Shown: piece after piece, positions 41,995 through 55,415 of the stretch | How the letters are laid out: every line of letters starts with the position of its first letter | Position numbering within the stretch: position 1 is the stretch's first letter | Origin: Panicum virgatum | Taxonomy: Eukaryota; Streptophyta; Magnoliopsida; Poales; Poaceae | NCBI RefSeq assembly: GCF_016808335.1 | Contig: NC_053150.1 | Location: forward strand, 27,052,979-27,116,978 | DNA length: 64,000 nucleotides | Direction of reading: 5' to 3' | The notes under the pieces: model-generated | The model's database searches: none | The model's input: only the letters and a program-made list of their open reading frames with translations | Told to the model about the DNA's origin: nothing | Translations under genes and position numbers: made by a program

Positions 41995-43916
41995 TTATAA
42001 TGTAAACAAATGCCATTTGGAGAAAATATGGTAATCATGCAAACTTTGGATCCAGGAAAAAATGCATCATATTAGTAAAAGTAGTTACTGATCATTGGTT
42101 GAGTTAGAATGATGCAGCCTTGAACTCTGTTTCTTTGACCTTCTCAAGGTCACATAACTCAATTTATGCATTCCCAGGTGGTCCTCTTCTGTTTGATATT
42201 TATACATGGAAATGTGAAGTCATGAGAGCTCGCTATCCGCCCGATGAGTCCGTTGGGATTCAACAGAAGATTAGCGCCTATTGGCTGACTATTCTTTTTC
42301 TGTTCCCTGGAAGTCATCAAATAAAAGGTGGTGGCAAAGGAGTTGAGAACCAACCATCAGCATAATGCAGGCCAGCCAAAGTAGAGGGGCAAGAACACAA
42401 TGCACGATGGAATTGTCACACAATGTCCACTACAAGTCTTCAGGAAAAAGACAATGTCAACTATAAAACCTTTGTGCTGTTCCTCTTGAATGTGTTGCTA
42501 ACCGAAATTCAGATATGCTTGTGCTGTTTTCTAAATAATATCCGTACTGTATCTGGAAATGCTCCTCAAATTAATTGAACGAAGTAAATATCTTCATCAC
42601 TAAGTATGTGGTCTTTTTACAGAGCCATAATCTTGTCATAACATTTGCATCAGTAGTAGAAAAATAAAATGAATGCCATTTTGGGATATGTGCAGTAAAA
42701 AGGTCTAAATTTCAAGGATGCATTATCTTTTTAGTTTATATAGATTATATACTAGAAGTGATGCATTATCTAAATTTCAATAAAAGAATTGGCATTTTGG
42801 GATATGTGCAGTGCAATGCACTTTCCTAACAATTGTATTGGTAGAGTAATATTTTGTTAGGTATTAGAAATATTCATTGATACGCTGGAACTTGTATCCA
42901 AAATAACATGATTCTGTTAATAACAATCAAATGGTACTATATCAGAGTATTAACCAATACCTGTCCACTATTCTTTCGAATTCACATTGTTGGTTGTCAT
43001 TTGTCAAACTCTTGGTAGTTGTACAAAGGCCATATAGCAGTTGAACCATATTTAGTGATGCACAAAAGAGCAAAGAACCTATTTAAGTTTAATTTCTGTC
43101 GGTACGATTTTATTTCTGAAAACCACATAGCATAACCCTTGAAAGGAACATATGTTCATATTATTTCCAGACTAAAGACTAACATGCAAAGCAGACGGGA
43201 CCACAAATTTTTAGAAGAACGACTGGACCACAAATACAGCCCAGCTGTTTACACTTGCAGAAGAGGAATTGGATTCTTAATATTTTGTTTCTGTTATCTT
43301 TGCTCAACAGGCATTACGGTCAATGCTAAGTCCTCATACTTGCATTGAAATCAAGGATAATATAATCAAGTAATTCAAATGGATCTGAAAAGGGAATTAA
43401 ATATTCATTGATATGGGATCGATTGAAGAACATCCCTACTTGGTGAAAAGAATTGTCTTGGTGTTCCGGCCTACTGTTAATCATGGTGCCCATCTTACGT
43501 GTATATGCTAGCGAGGACATCAGAAATAAACATTACAATGCTACTGATGGTGGCAATACACATAATAAGGTAGTATGATTTCTAATCCAGAAAACAACAG
43601 ATAAAAAAATGGTAACTCAATATATTCCAAGTTGGTCACCTCATAATATCATGAGTTTTATATTTCCATGATGTCACTAAGCTTGACAAATTCAAAACTA
43701 TTATTCTACTTTCTACATGTGTAGGGAATTAATCAATAATCTTGGGACAAACTAAAATTTTAAACCGAACATAGAAATTTCACATCTTTTTGAATGTAGA
43801 GAGAGCTCACTCTCTGAAGTTTACGTTTCTATGAGAAACACTATCTCATATTTTCTTTAGAACAGCTCCAATGTGGAACCGATAGTCCAATGTATGACCA
43901 ATGATGCTCCAAACAT
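41995..43916. other. Intergenic, nothing recognised
   Basis: About 1.9 kb of AT-rich sequence with short frames only. GGCATTTTGGGATATGTGCAGT occurs twice (about 42677 and 42790), hinting at a small local duplication. No element termini or gene seen. Confidence 0.5.
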
Positions 43917-44543
43917 TCATAATAGAAGAAGAAAATGAAGGTCCTGCGAGTCATGATTTTCTGAATTTACTTTATCTTCCATGACCATGCATTCTGTTTG
44001 TACCAAATTTTGTCGTGCATATAATGTAGAAACAACGTGCATGCTTGTACGAGAGTGATGACTGATGAGCAATGCACCTTCGAGCTCGAAGCTCTCGTGG
44101 CTGGAGCGGTCGCCGTCGGCGGAGCTATCGTCTCCGCCCGCGCCCCTGCGACCCTTCCTCCCGCTGCTCCCGCCAGCGGACGACGACGAGGACCGGCTGA
44201 GGTCCTGCGCCGCCGCTAAGCAGGCCTCCTCTCTCGCGTGTCCTCCCGACGCGGCGGTGGAGGAGCCCGGCGCGTGCTCGCCGCGCTTGAACGCCGACTT
44301 GAGGAGCTTCTGCACGCCGCGCTTCTTGGCTGCGGCCTTGTTGCCGCTGTTACCGGCGTCCCTGGCGGCCGCCGGCGCGCTCGGTGGCAGCGCGGGCGGC
44401 TGCTGCTGCGGCGGGCTAGCGACAGCGTGCGGGCGCCGCGTAGTGGGCGGCCCGTGCCGGTCTGCCGGCTGCGGCGCCGGCGGCGTCGGGCGGCCCCGGC
44501 ACGGGCTTGTCCTGCTCTTCGCCACCGGCGTGTGGGAATGCAT
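43917..44543 (-). CDS. Small hypothetical Ser/Pro-rich plant protein (208 aa)
   Basis: Single ORF on the minus strand, with a TATA-like TATAAATT near 44586-44594, 45-50 bp before the ATG. It starts MHSHTPVAKS. Residues 10-70 are Pro/Arg/Ala-rich. A short conserved-looking basic block KKRGVQKLLKSAFKRGE lies near residues 74-90, followed by Ser/Gly-rich low complexity and an acidic ESFELEGALL. The last about 45 residues (SHHSRTSMHVV onwards) look unlike the rest and may be intron or UTR read-through. No domain or function is recognised. High GC in the first two thirds is normal for grass genes. Confidence 0.55.
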   Translation of the reverse strand: MHSHTPVAKSRTSPCRGRPTPPAPQPADRHGPPTTRRPHAVASPPQQQPPALPPSAPAAARDAGNSGNKAAAKKRGVQKLLKSAFKRGEHAPGSSTAASGGHAREEACLAAAQDLSRSSSSSAGGSSGRKGRRGAGGDDSSADGDRSSHESFELEGALLISHHSRTSMHVVSTLYARQNLVQTECMVMEDKVNSENHDSQDLHFLLLL

Positions 44544-44699
44544 GGCGACCGAGGAAGGGGCGGGACAATGTTTGGTGGTGTGCGTTGAATTTATACTTGA
44601 ATCAGGCCGCCGCGCGCGGTTTATTTATGGCGGCGGGCGCCGGCCGGGGTGTGCGCGCGTGGAGGGCACCCCTGTTGCAGTTTAACCAGGATCAACAGG

Positions 44700-45685
44700 G
44701 CCAACCTCCCACAGGCATAAAACTGAAACGCGTCGCCCCCCCCCCCCCCCCCCTAGCACTGCGATTCGTCTGCCAGGGGAAATTAAATGGAGACAATTAT
44801 TTCCTTAGCTCTAAAAAATGGTCCTTTTTCTTTGAACTTAGCTACCTAAAACGAGTTAGCGATTTATTAATAAAAAGATCTATTTTTCAATAGCTCAAAT
44901 GATATGTTACTGTTTTTTTTCCTGAAATCAGAATGCTTAGATAGATATGACTCAATAGGTTTTCACCGATTTACCATGTTTCTATAATTTACTGTGATTT
45001 AAAAACTGAAAATAGATCTATAGATGTCTGAAATTGTTTTACTAGTGGAGAAAATACCGAAAAATCACGAAAAATTGTTTATGTCATCGCTTTCCTAGTT
45101 AAAAATCTAAACTGATGTGTTTAAATATAATAAGACTATAGATTTTATTGTAGGTGATGGAGAGTCAAAAAAACTAAACGAAACTCGTTTTGGAGGCTAA
45201 ATAGTCAAGTTCAAGAGAAAAAAGGTTAAGAAACTAAGCACAATTTTTTTAGAACTAAGAAAACAATTCTCTCGATAAAATGCTCCTAGCTACGTCGGTG
45301 TATTTTTTTAGAAAGACACCACAAGAAGATCGACTTGTATCGGATATTCTAAGTTTACGGAAAAGCTATATCTTACCTAAGTGATCAAAATTGTTTGCTT
45401 AAGAGATTTGTACAATCCTGGGACCACCGGAATAAAAAGTTTTCTGGAAGGGAAAGAATCCATTTTGAAATTATTTCAAATTGGCCTACATACCTCATAT
45501 CAGTTATTTTCATTGTGGAGAGCCATCAATGGCGCCGGGCATACATATCACATACAGCCATACAGCGACTGTTAACCAAGTCTAGCTGAAACCTAACCGA
45601 AACGGCACAAACTAGAATTAGAAGATAACATAGGTGCAATCCGGGCCGCACGGGCACCAAATTATTCACACTTTGAGCACTGAAT
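44700..45685. other. Intergenic, homopolymer tract, nothing else
   Basis: A C run of about 17 bases lies at about 44737-44753. The rest is AT-rich with no gene or element recognised. The last about 100 bases are probably the peroxidase 3' UTR. Confidence 0.5.
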
Positions 45686-47054
<1,369 letters not shown>

Positions 47055-47139
47055 CTAAGCCTTCCTGTGATCGTTGTCTTTGTGGTAGGCAGAGGTGATC
47101 GAGTTCGATGTTGATGGCCTTATGGGTTGCATGGCCACA

Positions 47140-47148
47140 TTTATATAG
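47140..47148 (-). promoter_or_regulatory. Putative TATA box of peroxidase gene
   Basis: Minus-strand CTATATAAA about 110 bp before the start codon, the expected distance for a grass gene with a short 5' UTR. No other promoter element is assigned. Confidence 0.6.
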
Positions 47149-47485
47149 GCCAACGAGAGCATCATCATGTAGACAGACACAGGGAAGAGGGGTCTCTGAT
47201 GTTTGACTGTTTCAGGGATAGCTAGCGCGCACACACAAAATGTGACCCGTGACCTGGTCACAGATGCTGGGAATCACGTACACTAGAATAATGCGCGGCA
47301 ACGGCAAAAGTGACCTCCTTTTTATTTGTTGTTGTATTGTTAATTGTTTAATATATTTATGATAAAATTTGTGACAATCTGAAGGTTAGGAATGTGTATT
47401 TAGTAGGCAATGTAGTGTTGTGAGGTATAATGTATGTCTCTATTTAATCATTATAAGAGCTGAATGTTTTAGTCGTGTGTACTGT

Positions 47486-47995
47486 CACAGTTAGAAAAAG
47501 TAGCTTTAGTACCGGTCATATGACATAGTTAGTACCGGGAGGTCCGCATACTAGCGTCACAAGTCATGCGAATTTTTCACGCATAAATATGCTTGCGTGG
47601 CTGCGAGGATTCGAACCCTCAACCTCCAGCCTCGCGCGTAACTTCCTTACCATCTCACCTATGCATTACATTTGATTGGATGAGAGATATTCTCCTTTTA
47701 AAGTAACTTGTGGAGGACCATTTAGTACCGGGTCAAGACACTAGCCGGTACTAAATGTCATTTAATTAGTACCGGCTAGTGTCTTTGGCCAGTACAATAT
47801 GTACTGTGCTATTTTAGTACCGGGTCAAAACACCAGCTGGTACTAAAATGCGATATTTAACATCGGCCGGTGCCTTGTACTAAAATGGCTTTGGGGCTTT
47901 CAAATTTGGACCTAGTACTAAAATGGCTCTTTGTCAACTTTAGTACCGGACCAAAAGCCTAACTAAAGGGATGAAAGCCCATTTTTCCTGTAGTG
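47486..47995. mobile_element. CACTA-like non-autonomous element (510 bp)
   Basis: The right end read in reverse is CACTACAGGAAAAATGGGC and the left end is CACAGTTAGAAAAAGTAGC, imperfect inverted termini of the CACTA (En/Spm) type. The interior repeats TAGTACCGG-like subterminal motifs at least eight times in both orientations, typical of CACTA subterminal regions. The 3-bp flanks (TGT and TAT) match only partly. No coding capacity. Confidence 0.7.
47607..47617 (-). other. tRNA-like B-box inside CACTA element
   Basis: Minus-strand GGTTCGAATCC is a perfect RNA polymerase III B-box consensus, preceded on that strand by GTGAGATGGTAAGG, loosely A-box-like. No cloverleaf is evident, so this is not called a tRNA gene. 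It may be a tRNA- or SINE-derived remnant carried by the element. Confidence 0.5.
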
Positions 47996-47996
47996 T

Positions 47997-48400
47997 ATTG
48001 TTTGCAGTGGTTGATTTCTCTCAGGCTTCGACATGTGGGAAGAAAACAAATCATAAACATACTATTTGACTAAATATATTTAGTGGCATATCATACTTCG
48101 CTCTTGATTAATCACAATCGGTCCATTTAGTTGTGAGTGAATTGAGAAGAATGTTTTTTAAAAAGGGATGTGAATAATGTATTTATATTTTTGTCATATA
48201 AGAGCTGAATGTTAATCGTCCATGTGTTATTGTTCGTGGTGGTTGACTTCTCTCGGCTTCCGACATGTGGGAGAAAAAAGTCGTAAACATAATATTTGAT
48301 TAGATATATTTATTGTCATATCGCACTTTATTTGCTGTTGATTGATAACGATCTGTCCATTTAGTAGTGAGTTAGTTGAAAAGAAATTGAACTTTTTTTG
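47997..48400. repeat. Tandem duplication, about 232-bp period
   Basis: Units start near 47997 (ATTGTTTGCAGTGGTTGA) and 48229 (ATTGTTCGTGGTGGTTGA) and align along their length with many point differences. ATAAGAGCTGAATGTT recurs at about 47453 and 48198, so part of a third unit lies left of the CACTA element, which is inserted in the array. Confidence 0.7.
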
Positions 48401-48449
48401 CGACGGAGGTAGTGACAGTAAAAATATCGTAACTAAAGTTTTGTAGTGT
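48395..48449. mobile_element. Solitary CACTA-like terminus
   Basis: Read in reverse it begins CACTACAAAACTTTAGTTAC and continues with a second CACTAC string, typical of grass CACTA-derived ends. The opposite terminus is not identified. The right-hand copia element inserted just beyond it. Confidence 0.45.
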
Positions 48450-48455
48450 CATCCT

Positions 48456-48660
48456 TGTTGAAGAAAAATTAGATTAATTAGTGATCAATATTGTAATCAT
48501 TTATTTAATCTAGTAATTAGTAGGTAATTACAAAGGGGAACTGCCACCCCGAAGGGGTGCCTCGAAAGGGCCACTTCCATGTCTATTGGCAGAGTATATA
48601 TGTAAAGATCTCTCCCCATCAATACAATAGTTCTCTCTCATTTCCATTCATCCCACAACA
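48456..48660 (+). repeat. 5' LTR of right-hand copia element
   Basis: 205 bp with TG...CA ends and a TATA-like AGTATATATG at 48593-48602. It is followed by CGTTGTCAGACAC, which should contain the primer site but is not the standard Met-tRNA string. Confidence 0.92.
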
Positions 48661-50640
48661 CGTTGTCAGACACTCTCGCTCTCCACACCGAGCGCAAGGC
48701 CCTCGGTTCCCTGGGAACAGAAGGACTCTAGCTTCGTCGAGTTCTTGAAGAAAAGAAGAAGGCAACAGAGACTCGCCTGAGTTCTTGCCGGAGTTCTCGC
48801 CGGAGTTCACCCAAGGTAACGAAACATGACGAGCCCCAACATACCTTCCATGAACGCCATGGTCGACTCCATCATGGACACATGGAGAACGCCATCATCC
48901 GCGGCAACCAGTCCGGCGGCGTTCGTCGCTTCATGGTACAGGGCGCCGTTCGCCGTGCCCTGCGCGACATCCACAACCACCGGATTCCTTCCCGGCGCTC
49001 TAACGGCCATCGCGAACACCGTTCCTCGGCACTGCAGATTGCACAGACTCCTACCCTCGTCAGGAACGTTGAGCGGGCGCCACCACCACCATCAGTGGCG
49101 CCGCTGCAACTCCTGCCGCCAAGGAATGGAGGCGACGGCACCATGGCTGCACGTCGTGCAGCACCTCTGTTCCTCAACAGAGACGCCGACGCCGAGAGGT
49201 GGCCACCGGGCTTCGCCTACGACATTTCCGTCGCGCCTCCGCTTCCACTGCTACATCTCCTGCCACGCTCCCTCGCCGACATCGTCACCCACGGCCGCAA
49301 CAACCTCCCATCCGGGAGTACTCTTGGGGCTGGATTCGTCTCCTCCGAGGAGGGGGCATTTCCCCGCCTCTGAGCACTGCATCGACGGCTGGCCGGGGCT
49401 GATTCGCTCCAGCCGCCACCCCCATGGCTGGCGCGCCTTGGGGAAGTGGGGGAGAGGAGATGGGGACGCAGCGGCGCGGCGCACAGCGGCGCACGGCTCT
49501 AGTGGCGCACGCCACCCGCGGCAGCCGCGCCCTTCGGCGCGCCCAAGGCCCGGCGGCGGCGCCCTCCGGCGTGCGTGGCCGCGGCGCTGCAGCGCCGGAT
49601 TAGGGGCCGGCGGCGCTCCAAAAGCCGGCAAACTATGTCGGCGATCGAAGGCGGCAGCGGTCATCAGACGGCGGCGGCGGCGGCCATCCAGAGGGCGGCA
49701 GCGATTGCAGGGAAGGGCTTGGCCTAACCCTAACTGCCCCCTCCCTTTAATCGGGCTGCATGGGCCGCCGCAGGCCGGCTGAGCTGAGCCGAGCCTACCG
49801 CAAGGCTGGCTCGCAGGCCGGCTCACTGGCCAGGCCGGCTCGCAGGCCGGCTAGATGGGCCAGGCCGAGCCGCCCCCCTCCTTTTCCCTCACAAAATTGC
49901 ATTATGGCCCCCAAAACTTTATATATTTATGATTTTTAGTATATTCAGTTTTGAATATTTATGTTTAATGTCTTAGATTGTTCTACTTTAGTCCTTAGAT
50001 TTTCCGAATTTGCATAATATTGTAAATAGCTACTAGACTATCAAGTTTGTATGCTAGCACCAATGTAATTTCATTTCTATGATTACCGCAGTAATTGTAT
50101 ATATGTGATCCGCAGATCTTACATTGGTTATGCAAATATTAATTTGAACAATCTTTTGTCATGTGCAATTTAGTTTATTTTAATTTGTATAATTACAAAT
50201 TATCACTTGATTTATATCCTACATCTAGTAGAGATATGCAAAATTAAAAATTGAGGTATATAAATTTGAATTTTGGAAAAACACAAGATAATGGAGACCT
50301 AGGCATCGGCTGCGATAAATTCTTTAAGAATTTATTTGCCCTGAGACCATGCTTTTAGGCAGCAAATTATTTGCTCATTACTAAAGGTCTACATCTTACG
50401 ATGATTACCTATAATGTGTATATCCAAAATATTCTATACAATTAAAACTGTATATTTCGACTATCAAGTCCTTTATTCCTGCAGGAATATTATAAAAATA
50501 GTTGCGCTATTAAACCAATATACCTTAAATTATGATTCAAGAATCATCTTGATTTCATAAGTTTTGCACAAATTTACATACACATTTTATTTAATTTACT
50601 ACAGTAAATTAATCATATACATGATCATTCATGTAGGAAA
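48661..50640 (+). other. Long leader of right-hand copia, possible intron
   Basis: Nearly 2 kb before gag. 48661-49860 is GC-rich, with (GGCCGGCT)n-like repeats at about 49780-49860. 49870-50640 is AT-rich. A strong donor-like AAG/GTAACG at 48814-48819 and an acceptor-like CATGTAG/GAAAATGG at 50631-50642 bracket it and would place the gag ATG four bases after the splice. The open frame at 48826-49782 is not supported as a protein. Confidence 0.5.
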
Positions 50641-51688
50641 ATGGCTCACTTAGTCAACAAAGATTTTGCTAAACTTGCAGCAGATGGTAGCAACTATCTG
50701 ACTTGGGCTATGGATGTTAAAATTATGCTAACAGCAAAAGGCTACATCAATACAATTGAAGAGCCAAATCCACAAGCCCCTGTGACAGACGAAGCCAAAT
50801 ACACCATATTATATTTCTTGAGACATCATCTTCACCGTGATCTCAAGAACGAATATATGATGGAGGAGAATCCTCGAACACTTTGGGTTGCACTCAAAGA
50901 ACGCTATGATCAACAAAAGGCAATTATTTTGCCCGAAGCTAGACGAGAATGGTCTCTACTTCATCTCATGGATTTCAAATCTGTTGCAGAATATAACTCT
51001 GCTATTCACAAGATTTGTTCCAAGCTTTTTTTTTGTGATCAACTAGTTAATGATGAAGAGAAGATTGAAAAGACTCTGTCCACATTTCTACCTTCAAATA
51101 GGTTATTGCAGAAACAATACCGTCGCCATAACTATGCAAAATACTCTGACTTGATATATGATTTACTCCAGGTAGAAAAACATGATGAGCTCTTAACAAA
51201 GAATTATCAAATGAGCCCGGTTGGGGCAACACCTCTGCCTGAAGTTCACTACAATAGTCAGAACTCTCAAAAGAAGTTTGGTGGCAAGAAATTCAAAAAG
51301 AATTTCAAGGGAAAGTGGAACAAGAAAAATAAGCATCATTTTTAGAAAAATAAGGATTCTCACAAAGGCAAGGACATTTCCAAGAAAAAAATTCCGCCTT
51401 GACAACTCTCAAGTTTGTCAAAGGTGTGGTTGTCGCAACCACATAACCAAGAAATGCCACACTGCCAAGCATTTGGTTGAACTCTACCAGAAATCTGTTG
51501 GCAAACAAGTTCAAGGGGACAAGTATGAAACGCACTTCACTACTCAACCGACTGACGCCAGTTGCTCCAAGGATACTCCTCTGGAAAACATTGATGAGAA
51601 GACTCCTCTGCAGATGGACGATTTACTCAGCACTGACGATATGCTCGTTGAATTCCAATCCAACGACATATTCGGAGACAACAACTAG
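50641..51688 (+). pseudogene. Copia gag of right-hand element
   Basis: Starts MAHLVNKDFAKLAADGSNYL, then WAMDVKIMLTAKGY, WVALKERYDQQ, LLHLMDFKSVAEYNSAIHKI and a Lys-rich nucleic-acid-binding tail. An in-frame stop at about 51343 is followed by a frame change. The zinc knuckle CQRCGCRNHITKKCH (CX2CX4HX4C) is readable in the shifted frame, ending FGDNN at 51688. Confidence 0.88.
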
Positions 51689-51893
51689 TCTCAATCACCC
51701 CTAAAACTTGATTATTCAGCCATATTCTTGTAATAATTATGTTGTGTTGTAAATATTTGTTGTCATAAGTATTGTAAAACATACAATTAACTATTGTATA
51801 GTTATTCAATATAGTATGTATTATATATAATTTTGAGTTATTCTTAGTATATTTGACTCAATCATTATAGATTAACCTACAGGAACAATCCAA

Positions 51894-54800
51894 ATGGAGG
51901 AAGAACTGTGTTTAGTGGATAGTTCTACCACTAACACAATACTCAGGGAAATTAAATATTTCCAAACTCTTACTAAGAGTAAAGGAAAAGTCACGACTAT
52001 CGCAGGACGCGATGCCGTGATTGTTGGTTCAAGACGAGCCATAATAATTCTCCCTATGGGTACACAATTAATAATCAAGGATGCACTCCTGTATCCCGAT
52101 TCAACTCGTACCCTATTGAGTTACAAAGATGTCTGTCGAAATGGTTTCCATATCGAAACACATAACGACAACAAAGATGAATATCTTTTCATCACCAAAA
52201 ATGACGGATATAACAAGCAATTGCTTGAGAAAATTCCTTCACTATCAACTGGATTGTATTTCACATACATCAAACCCGTACAACATGTTGCATATAAGAT
52301 AATTTTTCAAAATCTTGATATCTTCAAGACTTGGCATGATCGCCTAGGTCATCCTGGGATTGGGATGATGCAAAAAATTATCAGCAATTCACTTGGTCAT
52401 CATATGAATACATCAAAATTTCCTAAACCTTCAGATTTTGTGTGCACAGCATGTGCCACAGGGAAATTAATCTTAATACCCTCTTATCTTAAGATAAAGG
52501 CTGAACCACTAACATTTCTTGAACACATTCAAGGAGATATTTGTGGTCCTATTCATCCGTTAACAGGGCCATTTATGTACTTCATGGTACTTATCGATGC
52601 ATCAACAAGATGGTCCCATGTATGTTTGTTATCCACTAGAAACCATGCTTTCGCAAGGTTCATAGCTCAAATTATCAAATTAAGTGCACATTATCCAGAT
52701 AATCCAATAAAATCCATCAGGATGGATAATGCGGCTGAGTTTTCCTCAAAAGCTTTCAATGACTATTGTATGGCTTTAGGAATTAATGTGGAACATTCGG
52801 TACCTTACGTACATACACAAAATGGATTAGCCGAATCTCTTATCAAGAGAGTAAAATTAATTGCTAGACCATTACTACAGAATTGCAAATTACCAACATC
52901 ATGTTGGGGTCATGCGGTCTTACACGCCGCTGACTTGATTCAAATAATACCTACTGCATATCATACGGCTTCCCCGTTGCAGTTAGTACGTGGGAATCAA
53001 CCAAGTATTTCCCATCTGCGAAAATTCGGTTGCGCTGTATACGTACCGATTTCACCACCGCAGCGTACAATAATGGGCCCCCATAGAAAATTGGGGATAT
53101 ATGTGGGGTATAAATCACTGTCAATCATAAAATACCTCGAGCCTCTTATAGGGGATTTATTCACTGCCCGTTACGCTGGTTACATCTTCGATGAGGACAA
53201 TTTTCCGGCATTAGGGGGAGATAATATGTACCAAAACAAATGCCATGAAATAAATTGGAATGCCTCAGGTATTCAGTCCTATGATCCACGTACAATAGAA
53301 ACTGAACGCGAAATTCAAAAGATTATCAATTTGCAAAACATTCAAATTACCTGCCAGAAGCATTTACTGATTACAAAGGTGTCATAAAATCACATAATCC
53401 TGCTGTAAATGTACCAGAAAGAGTAGTAGTACCTACTAAAAATCTCCCAGATCAAAACAAGAGGGGGAGAAGTACAGTAACAAAGGATAAGCATCCGCGG
53501 AAACCAAGGAAGATTACTTCCAGAACGTTAAATGCAAATCAACATCAAGTTGGTAGACACCAATTGGATATTGAAAATCCAAATAATATGGATATCCAAC
53601 GGATACACCATATACCTAGCACAGATGCGCACAAATATAAGTGCTAGGACATCGGAAGACCCAGACTAACAATTTGGGAAATATAGAAGAGTCACAAAGG
53701 GAAGACCACTAATTATATTGATTCTGGAGAATCATTCAATAGAAAGACTACAATTGTCGACATTTATTTCGCCTCCAAGATTGCAAGTGACCTCCAACCT
53801 GATCCAGAACCTAAGACCATGGCAGAGTGCATCAAGCGCTCGGACTGGATCAAATGGAAGGAAGCAATCAAGGCAGAATTGCACTTGCTCAAGAAACGAG
53901 AGGTATTCTCATCGGTTATACCTATTCCTCGAAATATTTTTCCTGTGGGATCAAAATGGGTTTTCATTCGTAAAAGAAATGAAAATAATGAGGTAGTGAG
54001 ATACAAAGCGAGGCTTGTAGCACAAGGGTTCACACAGAGACCCGGTATCAATTTTGATGAAATATATTCTCCGGTTATGAGTGGTATAACATTCTGATAC
54101 TTAATATCATTGGCAGCACAGAAAGATCTATCCATGCATCTCATGGACGTAGTGACAGCATATCTTTATGGGTCACTAGATTCGGATATTTACATAAAAG
54201 TTCCTGAAGGGCTTGATATTCCGAACAAGAATCATTCACGCAACATGTATTGTGTAAAGCTTCAAAAATCACTATATGGTTTGAAGCAGTCGGGAAGAAT
54301 GTGGTACAACCGACTAAAGGAATTCCTTCTTCAGAAAGGTTTTTTCCAATAATGAGGATTGCCCATGTGTATTCATCAAGAAATCCTTAAGTGGATTTTG
54401 CATTATATCTGTGTACGTGGATGATCTCAATATCATTGGGAGTACACGAGATATAGATGAAGCATGCAACCATCTAAAGACGGAATTTGAAATGAAAGAT
54501 TTGGGTAAAACCAAATTTTGTTTAGGCTTTCAGCTTGAACATCTCCCATCAGGGATATTAGTACACCAGTCTGCATATATCCAGAAAATTCTTCAGAAAT
54601 TTAACATGGATAAATCATATCCATAAAAAACGCCTATGGTCGTTAGATCACTTGATATGAATAAGGATCAATTCAGACCAAAGGACAAAGATGAAGAATT
54701 GTTGGGAACAGAAGTTCCATATCTAAGTGCTATTGGAGCGCTAATGTATGTCGCAAATTGCACCAGGCCTGACATAGCATTTGCGGTAAACTTACTAGCT

Positions 54801-55415
54801 AGACATAGCGTAGCTCCAACAAAACTTCATTGGACAGGAGTTAAGAATATCTTTAGATATATCCAAGGTATAATAGATCTTGGTTTATTCTATCAGTTTG
54901 ACCAAGATAAGTCTATAATTGGATATACAGATGCTGACTATCTATCATATCCCCACAATGTCAGATCTCAGACAGGATTTGTATTTTTACATGGTGGAAC
55001 GGCTATATCATGGAAATCATCCAAACAAACCTTAATAGCCACATCCACTAATCATTCTGAAATAATTGCATTATATGAAGCTTCACGTGAATGCGTATGG
55101 CTTCGCAGAATGATCAATCACATACAGCAGTCGTGTGATATTGGTTCAATCACGATACCAATGATTATCTACGAAGATAATTCAGCTTGCATTGCACAAA
55201 TGAATGCAAGTTATATTAAGAGCAATATCACAAAACACATTGCCCCAAAATTATTCTATCCTCACGAATTAGAGAAAAATGTTGAGATAGAAATCTTGCA
55301 AACAAAATCATGTGATAATCTTGCAAATTTATTCACAAAGTCTTTACCTACATTGTTATTCCAAAAATATATTTTTGAAATTGGTATGAGACGACTTAAA
55401 TATTTGCAAGTATAA
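51894..55415 (+). pseudogene. Copia pol of right-hand element
   Basis: 51894-53387 encodes protease (LVDSSTTNTIL, with the catalytic DSG replaced by DSS) and integrase (WHDRLGHPGIGMM, CTACATGK, GDICGPI, RMDNAAEF, HTQNGLAES). The RT follows in pieces: KWVFIRKRNENNEVVRYKAR (53819-54097, ended by a stop), DVVTAYLYGS and LYGLKQSGRMWY (54110-54352), VYVDDLNIIG (54411-54626) and RNase H with GYTDADYLSYP, TSTNHSEIIALYEAS and YEDNSACIA (54636-55415). At least four stops or frameshifts separate these. Domain order is standard copia. Not functional. Confidence 0.9.

Noticed and set aside
47581..47665. Functional tRNA gene on the minus strand
   Set aside because: Only the B-box is perfect; no acceptor stem or anticodon arm can be folded by eye.
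48826..49782. 318-codon frame in the leader of the right-hand copia
   Set aside because: Low-complexity GC-driven translation, overlapping long frames on both strands, and located between LTR and gag inside a probable intron.
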